A program made the translations under genes and the position numbers. The notes below the pieces were generated by a model, which was given only the letters and a program-made list of their open reading frames with translations, searched no databases and was not told the origin of the DNA. Source: Pseudoflavonifractor_A sp022772585 (GTDB taxonomy: Bacteria > Bacillota > Clostridia > Oscillospirales > Oscillospiraceae). Taken from it: DNA of 64,000 nucleotides. The stretch is from assembly GCF_052065415.1 (NCBI RefSeq), contig NZ_JBQHUB010000016.1, positions 1 through 64,000 on the forward strand, given 5' to 3'. Every line of letters starts with the position of its first letter. Position 1 is the stretch's first letter. Shown here one piece after another: positions 1 to 9,031 of the stretch.

Positions 1-3000
1 TATTGTCATAATGCTGATAGATTCGGTTCCAGTCTTTGAGATTTACCTTTCCGTCACCTGTAACATCACCAAGCAGGCAAATCTTCACATCCTGCGTCAC
101 ATTCTCCGCGCTCACGGTGATAGTGTACTCGCGGGTGACGTGGTTCTGCTTCATCACCTTCATGGTGTAGGTGCCGGACTCCACGCCTGCGATGGAATAG
201 CTGGCGGTATTGCCTTTGACGACTGCTTCATACGCCGCCTCGGATGCGCCGCTCTCAATGAGCTGAATGGTCACATCGTCGGTGTCGCTGTTAAAGCTGG
301 TCGCCGTGCCGGAAACCGTCACGCCGGCAGAAGCCTCGCCCGGCATGGTAAACTCCGCGTAGAAGTTCGCATGATCGCCCCAGTTTCTTTCTACGGTGCC
401 GTACTGGGTATCCGCGACGGTGCCGTCCTCTTTATAGACCTTAAACCGGTTGACCGTATATTCCGCAAAGCTGTAACCGTCGGCCGCAACCGCATAGGCG
501 TATGCCCGATAGGTTCTGCCCGGCTGGAGGGTGCTCCAGTCGAGAAGCTGTGAAACAACCCTGCCGTCCTCAACCAGCCACCATGCATACTCAAAGGTTT
601 CGCCGTCCACGTAGTCGGCGTAAGCATCGACCACACTCACAGAGGGCGCTGTTTCGCCCACAGTGGGCACGCCGTCAAGCTTGAACTGCACCATCCCCAC
701 AGGGGTGTTCTCGTCCTGAGTCCTTATGGATATGTACTGATAATCGTTCCAGTTGGGCTCCGTTTTCGGGTCTGTCCAGGCGTTGGCGCCGTTGGAACCG
801 GTGGGAGAAGTAGCGTCAAGGAATACGGAGGTGGTATATGCGGGATAGAGCACCTGCTGAGCCCGATATTCCGGCTCCGGATAGAGATTTGCCGCCTTGC
901 CGCCGTTCTTTCCCATCAGGGTCAGGTTGCTGTCGCCCATAACGGTAATGGTCTTGGAATAATTGGTTGCGTTAATGGCGTAAGAAGAACTGCTTGGTGC
1001 GGTTGCCGTCACATCCGCATTTTTCAGGGTCAGGGAGCTGGAAACGTTGATACAGCCCGTAATATTCACCGTGCAGTTTTCAACGGTGTATGCTCCGTTG
1101 CGGAACGGATAATTGTTAATATTCAGGGTGTCCGTATCCTTTCCGTTCCAGCCTACGATACGGGCTGATGCGGTACCATCGGCGTCGTCGCTTTTCAGTA
1201 TGTTGATAGCATACGACGCATTGGAGGTAACGCTGCCGGACACCTTAATTGTCAGCTCTCTTGCGGTTTTTCCGGCAGGAGTATAATAAAGAATTCCGAA
1301 AACGTTGCTTGGAATATATCCGCCGTCGCTGAAATCCACACGTTCGCCGCTGCCGGAGGTGATTTCTACGCCGTCCCACAGCCGCAGTTCGTTTTTATAG
1401 GGCAGATATACGGCGGTGGCGGCGGTGCCGGTGGCGCTGTTGTCGGTATAGGCAAGAGATCTTTTATTCTCGCTGGTCACCTGCACGCCGTTTACCCACA
1501 GGTCGTATTCCACGGGAAGAACGTTGATGTAGGAGTCATCGGAGTCCGTGTAGCCGCCGGGGCCGTAGACGCGGCAGTAGATGTGGCCCAGTCTGCTGTT
1601 GTAATCGTAATAATTCATTACCAGCGTGTCGGTGTTCTGGGTTCCCTCCTGATAGTACAGAATCTGCTTTTCCAGCACATAATCCGTACCGACCTGGTTC
1701 ACGTAATGCCACTCGTAGCTTGTAGCGTTTTCCGCTTCCACATGGAGGGAGAAGCCCTCGCCCTCGTCAATGTTCAGGTTATATGCGGGCTGGGTGGTGA
1801 TGACCGGCGCAGGGTAAGCCGCGTCGAAACAGTAGCAGCAATCCACCGACTCTTGAGTTGCCCGGCTCAAAAAGCCCTTCTTGCCGTTGACGGTAACCGT
1901 CATGGTGCTGTTTGTGGTGTTAAAGGCGTAGCCTTCCATGGCGTTCATGGTCACGACAATCATGTAGGCGTGACCTTCCTTAAAGAAGTCGCCTTCGGAA
2001 AGGTAGCGGTTTTCGTCCCAGTCAAACCAGCGCACATTGCGCATTTCAGCGCCTGTGGCTGTGGCTGTAGCGGTAAAGTCCACCGTTTCGCCGATTACCG
2101 GCGCCGTCACGTCCGTAATTTTAACGGAGCTTATTTTGGCGACGGGGGTGATTTCTATGGTATAGCCCTTAAGAGAGGAGACATGCAGGTTCGTAACTTC
2201 TTCGCCGTCCACCGTTACGGTTGAGGTGGGGTTAATATGATCCTCAAGATACTTACTGCCCACACAGGAGGAGCCGGTGGCCTGCTTTATAACGCCGGGC
2301 TCGCCGAAGCTCTGGAACAAAAGTCCGTTTATGGTAAAGTTACCCGCCTTGCGGGCGTTATACAGAGAATCATAGATATGGGCGTAGTTTATGGTCATGG
2401 AGCCATATTGTAGCTCCACGTTATAGGTGCCCTCGGCGGGAGAACGCGTGGACAGGAACTCGCCGCCGTTCAGGATGACCTCGGCATTTTCGCCGCTGAC
2501 ACTCATGCAGCGGCCGTAACCGCGGTTCTGGAAGCTGCCGCCGTTGACGGTAAGCTTGCCTGCTCCGGAGATTCTAATAACATTGAGAAGTTTACTGGAT
2601 TGTCCTTCTGTAATCAGTGCGCCGCCGCCCACGCTGTCATTAATGGTCAGCGTTCCGCCGCCGAAAACCGTAATCATGTCGTCAGCAATCAGACGAACAT
2701 GAAGAGTGTGTCCACGCAGGTCAAGTATGACATTCTGCCCATTATCGACTTCGACACCGTATATATAGAATGTTTCTGTAGAATAAGCCTCGTCCGCATT
2801 CAGAGCGATATAGAAGGGAGTGCCGTCCGTAGGGGCACTGTGTATCGCTTTCAACTGGTCGAAATTGCTCACAAAAATCGGTTTATCTTTGCTTGTGCCG
2901 TCGTTGGGCATGACAACCATGGCAGACCTACCGTCTATGGTAGTGGCGTAATAAAAGTACCCCTCGGGGATTTTGGTGCCGTTAAGAGTAATGATGCCCC

Positions 3001-3724
3001 GGGGACCGCCGATTGCCGTGCAGCTGTGGAATGTCACATTTGCTCTGCCGCCCACGTAAATTCCGAAGCCCGCGTCCGGGTCGTCATCGCTTGTGATAAA
3101 GGTGCCTCCGTCCACTGTGACGTTGCCCAGCTCGAACGTGGCCCCAGAACCGCCTGCCTTCGTGTTGATGAAGGTACCGCCGTTGATTTGAGTGGTGCCG
3201 CCTTGTGTCCATATTGCATCGGGATATGTGCCGTTGGTAACTTCAAAGGTGCCGTTTTCAATGGTCAGTTTGCCGCTGGAGGAAACATAGACTGTTGCCT
3301 GTCCTTCACCGCCGCTCACGCTGCTGGTCATCTTGCCCGTGCCGGCACTGCTGCTGTCCCGGATGGTAAGGCTGCCTATGAGCAGTTGAACAACGCCGGT
3401 GTCCGTGGTGGTGCCCGACCGGGAGACGGTATAGCCGTTCAAATCCAAATCCACGCTCTGTAAAGCATTGGACAAGTTCAGTGCAGTACCGTTGGTGCTT
3501 GCGCTGTAGCTGATGTCGCTGCCCAGCTTGATATAGCGGGTGGTGTTATCAGGTGTGTTCTTCATCAAATCCAGCAGCTCGTCATAATCGGTGACTATGT
3601 AGGGGTCGCCCTCCGTACCGCTGCCGCTGTAGGCCGACGCCGTCATGCTCATGGCCGGGAGCAGACCCAGCACCATCACCAGCGTCAGCAGCAGACTGAG
3701 CAGTTTGTTTGTTCGTTTCTTCAT
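1..3724 (-). CDS. Secreted beta-helix-type protein with C-terminal dockerin-like module (3' end beyond window)
   Basis: The frame stays open from an ATG at 3724 to the window edge, about 1241 codons. The N-terminus is a Sec signal (MKKR, Leu-rich core, then SASAY). Most of the body has recurring 'LTINGG / VTVDGGTF' strands typical of right-handed beta-helix or adhesin-like proteins. Near the end an 'SGTYTMKV' carboxypeptidase-regulatory-like fold precedes GDVTGDGKVNLKDW, a type I dockerin calcium-binding half repeat; the second half would lie outside the window. The ribosome site TTAGGAGG is well placed and the gene starts only 10 nt after the upstream ORF, so it belongs to the pseudo-receiver operon. 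Dockerins bind cohesins in cellulosomes and in other cell-surface complexes. No cohesin or glycoside hydrolase is visible here, so the substrate or partner is unknown. Confidence 0.85.
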   Translation of the reverse strand, partial: MKKRTNKLLSLLLTLVMVLGLLPAMSMTASAYSGSGTEGDPYIVTDYDELLDLMKNTPDNTTRYIKLGSDISYSASTNGTALNLSNALQSVDLDLNGYTVSRSGTTTDTGVVQLLIGSLTIRDSSSAGTGKMTSSVSGGEGQATVYVSSSGKLTIENGTFEVTNGTYPDAIWTQGGTTQINGGTFINTKAGGSGATFELGNVTVDGGTFITSDDDPDAGFGIYVGGRANVTFHSCTAIGGPRGIITLNGTKIPEGYFYYATTIDGRSAMVVMPNDGTSKDKPIFVSNFDQLKAIHSAPTDGTPFYIALNADEAYSTETFYIYGVEVDNGQNVILDLRGHTLHVRLIADDMITVFGGGTLTINDSVGGGALITEGQSSKLLNVIRISGAGKLTVNGGSFQNRGYGRCMSVSGENAEVILNGGEFLSTRSPAEGTYNVELQYGSMTINYAHIYDSLYNARKAGNFTINGLLFQSFGEPGVIKQATGSSCVGSKYLEDHINPTSTVTVDGEEVTNLHVSSLKGYTIEITPVAKISSVKITDVTAPVIGETVDFTATATATGAEMRNVRWFDWDENRYLSEGDFFKEGHAYMIVVTMNAMEGYAFNTTNSTMTVTVNGKKGFLSRATQESVDCCYCFDAAYPAPVITTQPAYNLNIDEGEGFSLHVEAENATSYEWHYVNQVGTDYVLEKQILYYQEGTQNTDTLVMNYYDYNSRLGHIYCRVYGPGGYTDSDDSYINVLPVEYDLWVNGVQVTSENKRSLAYTDNSATGTAATAVYLPYKNELRLWDGVEITSGSGERVDFSDGGYIPSNVFGILYYTPAGKTARELTIKVSGSVTSNASYAINILKSDDADGTASARIVGWNGKDTDTLNINNYPFRNGAYTVENCTVNITGCINVSSSLTLKNADVTATAPSSSSYAINATNYSKTITVMGDSNLTLMGKNGGKAANLYPEPEYRAQQVLYPAYTTSVFLDATSPTGSNGANAWTDPKTEPNWNDYQYISIRTQDENTPVGMVQFKLDGVPTVGETAPSVSVVDAYADYVDGETFEYAWWLVEDGRVVSQLLDWSTLQPGRTYRAYAYAVAADGYSFAEYTVNRFKVYKEDGTVADTQYGTVERNWGDHANFYAEFTMPGEASAGVTVSGTATSFNSDTDDVTIQLIESGASEAAYEAVVKGNTASYSIAGVESGTYTMKVMKQNHVTREYTITVSAENVTQDVKICLLGDVTGDGKVNLKDWNRIYQHYDN

Positions 3725-3734
3725 GTTTGACCTC

Positions 3735-4199
3735 CTAACTCCTGAAAGGTTCATTCTCCGGCCCGCCGGGGCCGGGGTGGGGATTCTTGCCTGGTGATTC
3801 CTCCGCCTCCACGCTGAACAGCAGGCTGCGGAGCGCCTCTTTTTCCTCCGCCGTGGGCGGCCGGGAGCGGCTGATGTACCCGCCCAGGCAAACAGGGGTC
3901 GTGTCCTCGTTGGCCGTCAGGCGGAAATTCAGGTAGGAGTAGCCGTCCTTCCGTGGGGGGAAATAGACTCCGTACAGGTGCAGGCCGTTTTCCGTGTAGT
4001 CCACGACTTGACTCTGAACGATCCTGTCATCGGACAGGAGGTCGTTCCACTTCCAGTTGGGAGGAGGGTCCTCCAGGTAGAAGTTCACGCCCGTGTCCAG
4101 TGTCTCCACAACCAGGCTGGACTGGCCGTGAACGCTGGGACCATCATAGAAGAAATGCCAGGATGGCGGAATCTGGACGCGCCAGCCGCACCAGATCAC
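3735..4199 (-). CDS. Hypothetical protein, start uncertain, possibly 5'-degraded
   Basis: The ORF begins at a GTG (IWCGWRVQIPPSW...) and gives 154 residues with a mixed alpha/beta composition and a proline-rich tail. The same frame stays open upstream to a stop near 4403, with codons that look coding (LSELFGFLRHK, PPVREPPPQPL), but holds no ATG, GTG or TTG near the AAGGAGG ribosome site at about 4344. Either an unusual start is used or the 5' end carries a small frameshift. It lies between another unknown gene and the dockerin protein gene, on the same strand. I recognise no family. The 'VYFPPRKDGYSYLNF' stretch suggests an exported or sensor-type beta domain, but that is a guess. Confidence 0.5.
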   Translation of the reverse strand: MIWCGWRVQIPPSWHFFYDGPSVHGQSSLVVETLDTGVNFYLEDPPPNWKWNDLLSDDRIVQSQVVDYTENGLHLYGVYFPPRKDGYSYLNFRLTANEDTTPVCLGGYISRSRPPTAEEKEALRSLLFSVEAEESPGKNPHPGPGGPENEPFRS

Positions 4200-4392
4200 C
4201 GTTCTGCCGCCGGTCAGCCACTTTCCCTTTTCGTCCTCAGCGGTCAGCGGCTGGGGAGGCGGTTCCCGTACCGGGGGGCGGTCTGGGCTTTGCGCTTTGT
4301 GGCGAAGAAAGCCAAATAGTTCAGATAGTTTTTGATTGCCCGTCGTGTCTCCCTCCTTTCCCGTGGCGGTCAGGGCCGCCGGGTGTGGTGAT

Positions 4393-4905
4393 TCATTGCT
4401 CTGAGGTTAAACCAATGCCGTTGATCACATCGGTCCAGGTCTCAGATTTCAAAATCTGCTCCGCGGTCACATCGGGAGCTGTTTTTGCGAGGAAGAGAAA
4501 ATGCCTGACGCTCCCACCGGGGCCCTGCACATCCTTGCAGCCCTGCAGACGGTAAAGCTGGACGCCCCGGTCTCCGGGATCTCCGCCGGGCTTGTAGGAC
4601 AACACGACACTGCCGCCCTGAACCGTAACGGTCATCCGTCCGGTGAATTCCTCGGCCTGGAGGATACCCGCCGTGGAGGCCGGCTGGTCTGTCTCGCAGC
4701 AGGAAAGGACAAACATGCCGTCATCCGCCCGGATATAGAGGCAGTCGGTGGTATCGTTTTCGTCCTCTGGTTTCCAGTAAGACACCCCGGGTACCGCCGG
4801 AAGGGCAAAGCCACGGTAGGTCATAGGGCCTTTCACATATTCCATGTCCAATGCTTCTTTGCAGTCCACGCCTTTCTCACCCGCTTTCTTCAAATCGGTT
4901 GCCAA
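4393..4905 (-). CDS. Hypothetical protein coupled to the pseudo-receiver gene
   Basis: The frame is open from 4959 to the stop at 4393. I place the start at a TTG (4905) just after the upstream stop codon, implying translational coupling; an internal ATG at about 4842 is an alternative. The product is roughly 170 residues, with an amphipathic helix followed by beta-rich sequence (MTYRGFALPAVPG, MFVLSCCETDQ, GRMTVTVQGGSVVLSY). It has no signal peptide or membrane segment and I recognise no family. The gene order pseudo-receiver, this gene, 3735-4199 gene, dockerin protein suggests a role in expression or export of the surface protein. Confidence 0.5.
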   Translation of the reverse strand: MATDLKKAGEKGVDCKEALDMEYVKGPMTYRGFALPAVPGVSYWKPEDENDTTDCLYIRADDGMFVLSCCETDQPASTAGILQAEEFTGRMTVTVQGGSVVLSYKPGGDPGDRGVQLYRLQGCKDVQGPGGSVRHFLFLAKTAPDVTAEQILKSETWTDVINGIGLTSEQ

Positions 4906-4909
4906 ACGC

Positions 4910-5296
4910 TTACAGGCTGTCCATAACGGCAGCCATATACTGCTCGGTAACAGACCCAAAGAGAAACGCGTCGACCAGTCCGTCCTTCTTGGCTTGTTTC
5001 ACGCTTTCCGCCAGGGCTTTGTCCGCCGCATCATCCACCAGCATGACCACCTTGCAGTCCGGGTTGTTCCTGGCAACCGCTTCCCGGATGGCCAACCGTT
5101 CCTCCAGCATCCAGGGCGTATATCCCGTCACCTCCATGAGGAGGGCGTAGGGCCGGAACATCTTGCACCGCTCCACGGTCTTGCTGGGGGATTCGGAAAT
5201 AATGATGTGGTATTCTTCCAGCTCTTGCAGCAGCATACGCTGGATCGTTCTTGCATACAGTCCGCTTTGAATATCGAGAATGATTCTTTTCATCAT
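4910..5296 (-). CDS. Degenerate CheY-like pseudo-receiver protein
   Basis: The 128-residue product has the alternating alpha/beta pattern of a response-regulator receiver: strand 1 IILDIQ, strand 3 ALLMEVTG, strand 4 KVVMLVDD, strand 5 DAFLFGS. The position that should hold the phosphorylated aspartate is glutamate (LLMEV), and the strand 5 lysine is missing. It therefore probably does not accept phosphate, or behaves as if always phosphorylated. There is no output domain. I chose the ATG-ATG start at 5296 because GGCAGGTGG precedes it; the open frame runs further upstream without a ribosome site. It has its own promoter with a dyad after the terminator of the two-component operon. A related protein with the same D-to-E change is encoded at 61971. 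Confidence 0.7.
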   Translation of the reverse strand: MMKRIILDIQSGLYARTIQRMLLQELEEYHIIISESPSKTVERCKMFRPYALLMEVTGYTPWMLEERLAIREAVARNNPDCKVVMLVDDAADKALAESVKQAKKDGLVDAFLFGSVTEQYMAAVMDSL

Positions 5297-5352
5297 ACCA
5301 CCTGCCTTCTCTGAAGGAGCTGCGGACATAAGCTCCTGATTCTCCAATTCTC

Positions 5353-5396
5353 ATTATACGGATTCTTTTGAGTTTGTAACTGTCACTTGTGTCAGT
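5353..5396 (-). promoter_or_regulatory. Promoter with 18-bp dyad upstream of the pseudo-receiver gene
   Basis: On the minus strand there is a TATAAT -10 (5353-5358) with a poor -35. Just upstream, 5379-5396 is a near-perfect inverted repeat (plus strand ACTGTCAC-TT-GTGTCAGT, one mismatch between arms). Its centre falls close to -41 from the predicted start, the usual place for an activator of a promoter lacking a good -35. The NarL-type regulator at 5470 is the obvious candidate, by proximity only. Confidence 0.5.
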
Positions 5397-5424
5397 ATCA
5401 GTGAAAAAAGAGGTAAAAATTTTC

Positions 5425-5466
5425 AAAAAAATAAGTGCCCGGTCACCGTGAAGTGGCCGGACGCTG
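5425..5466 (-). terminator. Intrinsic terminator of the two-component operon
   Basis: Minus-strand hairpin CCGGCCAC / GTGACCGG followed by TTATTTTTTT, directly after the response-regulator stop codon at 5470. Confidence 0.7.
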
Positions 5467-5469
5467 TTT

Positions 5470-6102
5470 TTACTCTTCGTCCTCAAATTTTACGATCAGG
5501 GTTTTCTGGATGATGGCTGTCAGCAGTGCGTTTTTGTTCTTGAAGCCGCTCCGACCCACGATCTCGTCCAGGTTCCACCGGACGCCGCGGCTGGTGAGAT
5601 GCACTCTTTCCGCGATCTCGTCGTAGCCCAAGCCATCCGAAAACAGCCGGAGTATTTCCAGCTGCCGGGGCGTGAGCTGGGCCGAACGGATGTCCTTCAG
5701 TTCCACGTCAGGTGAGGTGTCCGGGAAGATATGCTCTCCGGCCAGGGTCCGCTCAATGACCTCCATCAGGTCCGCGTCGCCGTGGTCCTTGTACCACAGG
5801 CTGTCGGCGCCGCCCGCCCGGGCCTGCGCCAGCACTTCCGGGTCAATGAGGGAGGTCGCCGCCACTACCTTCGTGCGGCAGCCGCTCTCTTTGATGCGCT
5901 TTCCCGCCGCAAGGCCGGAGTGGTCGTGGAGGGTCAGCACGTCCATCAGAACCAGATCCACGCTGCCGCCTCGACAGGCGTCCACCGCTTCAATGGCATC
6001 CTGAAAAACGCCGACCACCCGATAGCGGGGATCATCGGCAAACATCTTTTCAAAGTGCTGCCGCATGTAGGCATTATCTTCCACAATGATCACTGTGGTC
6101 AT
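5470..6102 (-). CDS. NarL/LuxR-type response regulator
   Basis: The 210-residue protein has a receiver domain (1-120) with acidic pair E8/D9, phosphoacceptor D54 in LVLMDVL and K105. A C-terminal helix-turn-helix follows (about 135-205; QLTPRQLEILRLFSDGLGYDEIAERV matches the LuxR/GerE pattern). The linker is short. Its start ATG overlaps the kinase stop codon as ATGA, so the two are translationally coupled. It probably receives phosphate from the kinase at 6099-7349 and binds DNA as a dimer; the dyad at 5379-5396 is a plausible site. The late HTH sequence (VHLTSRGVRWNLDEIVGR) departs from the usual LuxR recognition helix. Confidence 0.9.
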   Translation of the reverse strand: MTTVIIVEDNAYMRQHFEKMFADDPRYRVVGVFQDAIEAVDACRGGSVDLVLMDVLTLHDHSGLAAGKRIKESGCRTKVVAATSLIDPEVLAQARAGGADSLWYKDHGDADLMEVIERTLAGEHIFPDTSPDVELKDIRSAQLTPRQLEILRLFSDGLGYDEIAERVHLTSRGVRWNLDEIVGRSGFKNKNALLTAIIQKTLIVKFEDEE

Positions 6103-7349
6103 AGTTCTTGTTCCCTCCTTGGAAGATTGAGGATCAGTGCGAAGGCCGGCCGATGGGAGACCGACATTTCGCCGCCGGCGCTCTCCACGCTCCGGCGCAG
6201 GGAGGACAGACCGCCGCCCTCCGTGATCTCCCGCTCCGGGATCTTTCCGTTGTTGGTGATAATCACCCGATAGATGTCGGCCCGCTCCACGACCTCCACC
6301 CTGACCCGGTCGCCCCCGGCGTGGTTAACGCAGTTGGTGACGCACTCCCGTGCAGCGGCGGCGATCAGTCGCTCTATATCCGGGTTCTGAGGGATATAGC
6401 CGTCCAGCTCCAGCGTCACATGCATCTCTGCTGCTTTCTGCCGCGCTTCCTCAAAGGTGCCGCGGGCCGCCGGGAAGTCGTTGGAGAAATAGCTGATGGC
6501 GTCCTTCAAAACCGCCAGCTGATGCTCCACATCTCCGTCTCCGCCGCCGTTCATCATCTCGGAGATGGCGATGAGGCTGGCGCCGATGTTGTTGTGAATC
6601 CGCATTTTCAGTTCCAGTGTTTCCTTTTCCCGAATTCGCTCAGACAGGCGCTGGAACATTTTCCGGAGCTTGGCGATGACCCGCCGCAGCTCCGCGTTGT
6701 CCCGCTGCAGCCGGGCGTTTCCCTCGTATAGCTCCGTCACATTCTGGGCGAGGATCTGGGTGACTCCATCTATGCCCTCCAGCGCCGTAGTCTGGAATCG
6801 CCATACCCGTCCGTCTGGGAACCGGCACAGCGGCGGGTTCGGTTCCAGGCGGGTAACGCCGCAGCCCTTTGGTGGATCCTTCAGAGCGTCCGTCAAATCC
6901 CAAATAGTCTGGGGATAGCTGCCCGTCAGCACCGCGCCCAATTCGCCCATGGCGCGGTTAATGAGGATGATGCGGCCCGTTTCGTCGGCGAAACAGACAC
7001 CGGTGGGCAGGTCGTCAAAAGCCTGTTTGATGGCGTTGGCTGACAGTTCTGTCCGGTGCCGTTTCCGCTCCCGCATAGCTTCCACAGCCACATAGGCTGC
7101 AGCGGCGAGCAGCAGCACTACAAAAGCCGTTGGAATATTATCGTAAGTCCGGCTTGTTGAGTCCGGCCCCAGCAGCGCAATGGCAAAGGTCAATACTGCG
7201 AACATGCAGCAGTCCGGTACCGCCAGTTTGATCCGTCCTGTACGAATGGCCTTACTCAGCAGCAGGAACAATACGCCCAACACCGCACACAGCAGTAGGG
7301 TCAGCAGGGCTGTCCGGGCATTGGCAGAGAGTTCACAGAAGGGGGTCAT
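6099..7349 (-). CDS. Membrane sensor histidine kinase
   Basis: The 416-residue protein has three predicted membrane helices (about 14-34, 45-62, 73-91), a PAS-like domain (about 105-205; TGVCFADETGRIILINRAMG), a coiled coil, a dimerisation/phosphoacceptor helix with candidate H252 (MRIHNNIGASL), and a C-terminal ATPase with N-box N339/N342, NNGKIP and a GGGLSSLR glycine loop. The start at 7349 follows GGAGGTGG and overlaps the upstream stop as ATGA; the longer reading upstream is not needed. It is the kinase of a three-gene operon with the 7TM protein upstream and the response regulator downstream. Confidence 0.9.
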   Translation of the reverse strand: MTPFCELSANARTALLTLLLCAVLGVLFLLLSKAIRTGRIKLAVPDCCMFAVLTFAIALLGPDSTSRTYDNIPTAFVVLLLAAAAYVAVEAMRERKRHRTELSANAIKQAFDDLPTGVCFADETGRIILINRAMGELGAVLTGSYPQTIWDLTDALKDPPKGCGVTRLEPNPPLCRFPDGRVWRFQTTALEGIDGVTQILAQNVTELYEGNARLQRDNAELRRVIAKLRKMFQRLSERIREKETLELKMRIHNNIGASLIAISEMMNGGGDGDVEHQLAVLKDAISYFSNDFPAARGTFEEARQKAAEMHVTLELDGYIPQNPDIERLIAAAARECVTNCVNHAGGDRVRVEVVERADIYRVIITNNGKIPEREITEGGGLSSLRRSVESAGGEMSVSHRPAFALILNLPRREQEL

Positions 7350-9007
7350 GCTCCGCCACCTCCTTCCAAAGGCAGAACGAGCATCATCTCGCTGTCCTCC
7401 CCGTCGATCCGCACCTGCGGATACCTGCCGCACAGGGGCGTGAAATCCGCGTCACAGTCCAGAAGTATGTTGATCCGCAGTTTACCGTCTACCGGGCGCA
7501 CCTGCACATTGATGGCGCGCAGGGTATCCAGTCCGGTTTCAATCGCATCTTCAAAGAAGTCATAGGCCCGCGCCAGCAGTTCGCCGGGAAGGTATTCTTT
7601 TCCCGTCTGTACGAGAAAAGCCCCCTCCACCCCCAGCAGCGTCAAGGCACGGAAGGATTCCCGAAGTGCGCTGGTCAGCTTTTCCTCTGAGATGACAGGA
7701 GCGCTGTCGATGGAGAGTACAAAGTCCTTCCGGCGCTTGATAAAGCTGCCCAGCACCACGATATGGGCCAGGATCTGATGCTTTTCTTCGGCGCCGTCAG
7801 TTTTCTCATAGGTACGCACAAGGCGGTCGATCTGGTTCAGTTGGCTCTGAGTCCGGGTTTGCAGCAGGTCGTAGAGGCGGTTTTGCTCCTCAATTGTCTT
7901 GTGTTCCCGCTCCTGGTCATACTCGGATTTCAGCAGTGCTTTCCGCTCCTGCAGCTCGTCCTGCTGGTCCTCCAGACTCTCCCGCAGGCGGAGCAGCTGG
8001 GAGATATCCTCCGTCCAGACCGCATGGCCGCCGTCCACCGGCATATTGTGGACCTGTATCCCTTCCGTGAGTGCCGCAGGGCCGGCCTCCGCCTCCCGCA
8101 TTTTCTCCACCGGGATCTTCGGTGCGTTTTTGGCAGCATATTGGACAGCATAATCCCGGTCCACGATCTGCGCTGCCAGAGTGGACTCCCGGAACAGTTC
8201 CCCGTATCGGGTGTTGGACTGAATCAGGCTGCACTGGATACAAAGTTCCAGCGTGGCGGTGATCAGCAGGCAGAAAACCACGGTTACATCGGCGGCAAGC
8301 GCTTTTTGCAACGGCAGCTGGACGATGTCGAAGACGCAATAAATCATTGCCAGTAGAAAGGGAACGAAAGGCAGCAACAAAAATTTATGGCTGTGGGGGA
8401 TATGGCATTTGATCAGCATGGCGCCAAGCGCTGCCAGGGCACAAAGGAACATCCATCCAACCGCCAGATAATAAACGATGCTATGAGCATACACATTCGC
8501 CCATACGACCGCATCTGCCGGGAACACGAACACGAGTTGATGAAGGTCATTGGTCAGCACCAGCAGAAAAAGCAAGGTGGTCGGTATGTAAAAAAGCTTC
8601 ATCCAGTTCGGCAGGCGGTAGTTTTCCGTCTTTCCAAGCGACAGGGCAACGAACACCGCCAGCGCCGGGATGAACAGCATAGGCAGATAATACAGGTACC
8701 ATAGGTGGCGCAGGACCCAGGGATCTTCCGCGATGATATAACGGATCGTTCTGGCAGTAACCCAGAATACCATCAGTGCGGAAATGGCAGTGAGATAGCG
8801 GCGCACCTGAGGCTGGATGATCCGCCTGCGGACGGAAATACCCCACGCTGCAAACAGCATAACGTATATGACAGAACGAAAGAATGAACAGAGCCAATCG
8901 AAGGGGGGCTCCACCCGAAAGCCTATCTGCCGCAGAGTAGCCGCTACAATGACGGCCAGAGCCGCACAGAGAAAGGCACGGTGGTTTTTCAAATTTACTT
9001 TTGCCAT
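7346..9007 (-). CDS. Seven-transmembrane sensor protein without a kinase domain
   Basis: The 553-residue protein has about seven hydrophobic helices in residues 10-275, resembling the histidine-kinase N-terminal 7TM module. A small PAS-like stretch follows (VDRDYAVQYAAKNAPKI), then a long coiled coil with many Glu/Gln/Arg residues (about 345-420), then a C-terminal alpha/beta domain. I see no H-box, N-box or glycine loop, and the C-terminus only faintly resembles a degenerate ATPase. It may bind a ligand and act through the kinase encoded next. The ATG at 9007 has AAAGGAGGGG 8 nt upstream. The gene is first in its operon, behind a strong promoter and a structured leader. Confidence 0.8.
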   Translation of the reverse strand: MAKVNLKNHRAFLCAALAVIVAATLRQIGFRVEPPFDWLCSFFRSVIYVMLFAAWGISVRRRIIQPQVRRYLTAISALMVFWVTARTIRYIIAEDPWVLRHLWYLYYLPMLFIPALAVFVALSLGKTENYRLPNWMKLFYIPTTLLFLLVLTNDLHQLVFVFPADAVVWANVYAHSIVYYLAVGWMFLCALAALGAMLIKCHIPHSHKFLLLPFVPFLLAMIYCVFDIVQLPLQKALAADVTVVFCLLITATLELCIQCSLIQSNTRYGELFRESTLAAQIVDRDYAVQYAAKNAPKIPVEKMREAEAGPAALTEGIQVHNMPVDGGHAVWTEDISQLLRLRESLEDQQDELQERKALLKSEYDQEREHKTIEEQNRLYDLLQTRTQSQLNQIDRLVRTYEKTDGAEEKHQILAHIVVLGSFIKRRKDFVLSIDSAPVISEEKLTSALRESFRALTLLGVEGAFLVQTGKEYLPGELLARAYDFFEDAIETGLDTLRAINVQVRPVDGKLRINILLDCDADFTPLCGRYPQVRIDGEDSEMMLVLPLEGGGGA

Positions 9008-9031
9008 CGTGCGCCCCTCCTTTCTGCATAC

